A stretch of 5,624 nt of DNA, taken from Bacteroidota bacterium. Lineage in GTDB: Bacteria; Bacteroidota; Bacteroidia; Flavobacteriales; Flavobacteriaceae. Below are positions 5,221 through 5,624 of the stretch, one piece after another (position 1 is the first letter of the stretch; each line of letters begins with the position of its first letter). The notes beneath the pieces are model-generated. The model did not search any database, was not told the DNA's origin, and was given only the letters and a program-made list of their open reading frames with translations. The stretch covers positions 1-5,624 of the forward strand of contig SMXJ01000050.1 in NCBI GenBank assembly GCA_004356305.1. Reading direction: 5' to 3'. A program made the translations under genes and the position numbers.

Positions 5221-5624
5221 TTTTTGATTGATGTTTTTTCTGATCCTGATTGGTTTTCAGGATTATCAGAAGTTGATTTAATAAAAGGTATGCTTAAAGG
5301 ATAATTATACAATTCTCCTTTATTTGCGCGTACCGTCGCATTGATTACCGCGTACAATTCGAAAACAAAAAGACCGAATAAAAGGATGGCTATCACAAAA
5401 AACAGGATGACATATCCGGAAAGGTTTCTTACGTTGTGAAAGGTAATTTCATGCGCGTGATGGTCGATTAATTCGACTAAAGACACAAAATCTAAAGCGA
5501 AGATGGCGATGAACGGTAAACTGATGATCCCGATAACCAAAGCATACAATAAAATGCTCAATTGAAAATTGATGGCTTCCCTTCCATGTTTTTCTACGAA
5601 GGGCTTCTCTTTATTTACCGTCCA
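5217..5624 (-). CDS. DUF4870 membrane protein, C-terminal 135 residues (cut at right edge)
   Basis: The frame is open to base 5624, so the real start lies beyond the right edge. A TTG at 5561 could pass for a start, but the codons upstream of it read NKEKPFVEKHGREAINFQ, which is the conserved DUF4870 entry motif (a charged stretch, then H-x-REA-x-NFQ-like). The visible part then has a long hydrophobic segment (visible residues 22-52), a His-containing loop (IDHHAHEITFH, 53-63), a second hydrophobic segment (71-95), and the family's closing signature with ANKGELYNYPLSIPFI (100-115). A polar tail follows (Ser-, Asn- and Lys-rich). DUF4870 proteins are small membrane proteins of unknown biochemical function. 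It is the first gene of the operon visible here and overlaps the next gene by ATGA. Confidence 0.9.
   Translation of the reverse strand, partial: WTVNKEKPFVEKHGREAINFQLSILLYALVIGIISLPFIAIFALDFVSLVELIDHHAHEITFHNVRNLSGYVILFFVIAILLFGLFVFELYAVINATVRANKGELYNYPLSIPFIKSTSDNPENQSGSEKTSIKK

Overview
The window looks like part of a chromosome from a member of the Bacteroidota, most likely a marine or environmental Flavobacteriaceae. This rests on the AT-leaning composition, the near absence of Shine-Dalgarno sequences, the Bacteroidota-type PspC protein with an N-terminal cytoplasmic domain, and the DUF2807 ('head GIN') lipoprotein. It is a family-level inference from protein content, not a database match. 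I see no rRNA, tRNA, insertion sequence, phage gene or CRISPR array.

Layout. (1) Bases 1-354, minus strand: the N-terminal 118 residues of an unrecognised membrane protein that runs off the left edge. (2) Bases 355-612: an AT-rich divergent region. It holds a perfect 11-bp hairpin over the start of the left gene, a doubtful 57-codon minus-strand ORF that meets that gene at a TGATG junction, and a possible promoter for trxB. (3) Bases 613-1581, plus strand: trxB, thioredoxin reductase, followed by a clear intrinsic terminator. (4) Bases 1647-2141, minus strand: a secreted NTF2-like/DUF4440-type protein, convergent with trxB. (5) Bases 2229-5624, minus strand: a tightly packed operon. In transcription order it encodes a DUF4870 membrane protein (cut by the right edge), a 62-residue unrecognised small protein, a PadR-family repressor, a PspC-domain membrane protein, and a DUF2807 lipoprotein. 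It is followed by a 14-bp hairpin terminator.

How the genes fit together. trxB is a housekeeping redox enzyme with its own transcription unit. In the minus-strand operon three consecutive junctions are 4-base ATGA overlaps and the last gap is only 12 bases, so the five proteins are probably made together. A short PadR repressor next to PspC and DUF2807 genes suggests a self-regulated envelope module. By analogy with PspC and PadR families it may respond to membrane or envelope stress, but no ligand or trigger can be read from the sequence. The least understood parts are the 62-residue protein, the C-terminal region of the PspC protein (CxxC plus DW repeats), and the hairpin over the left gene's start codon.
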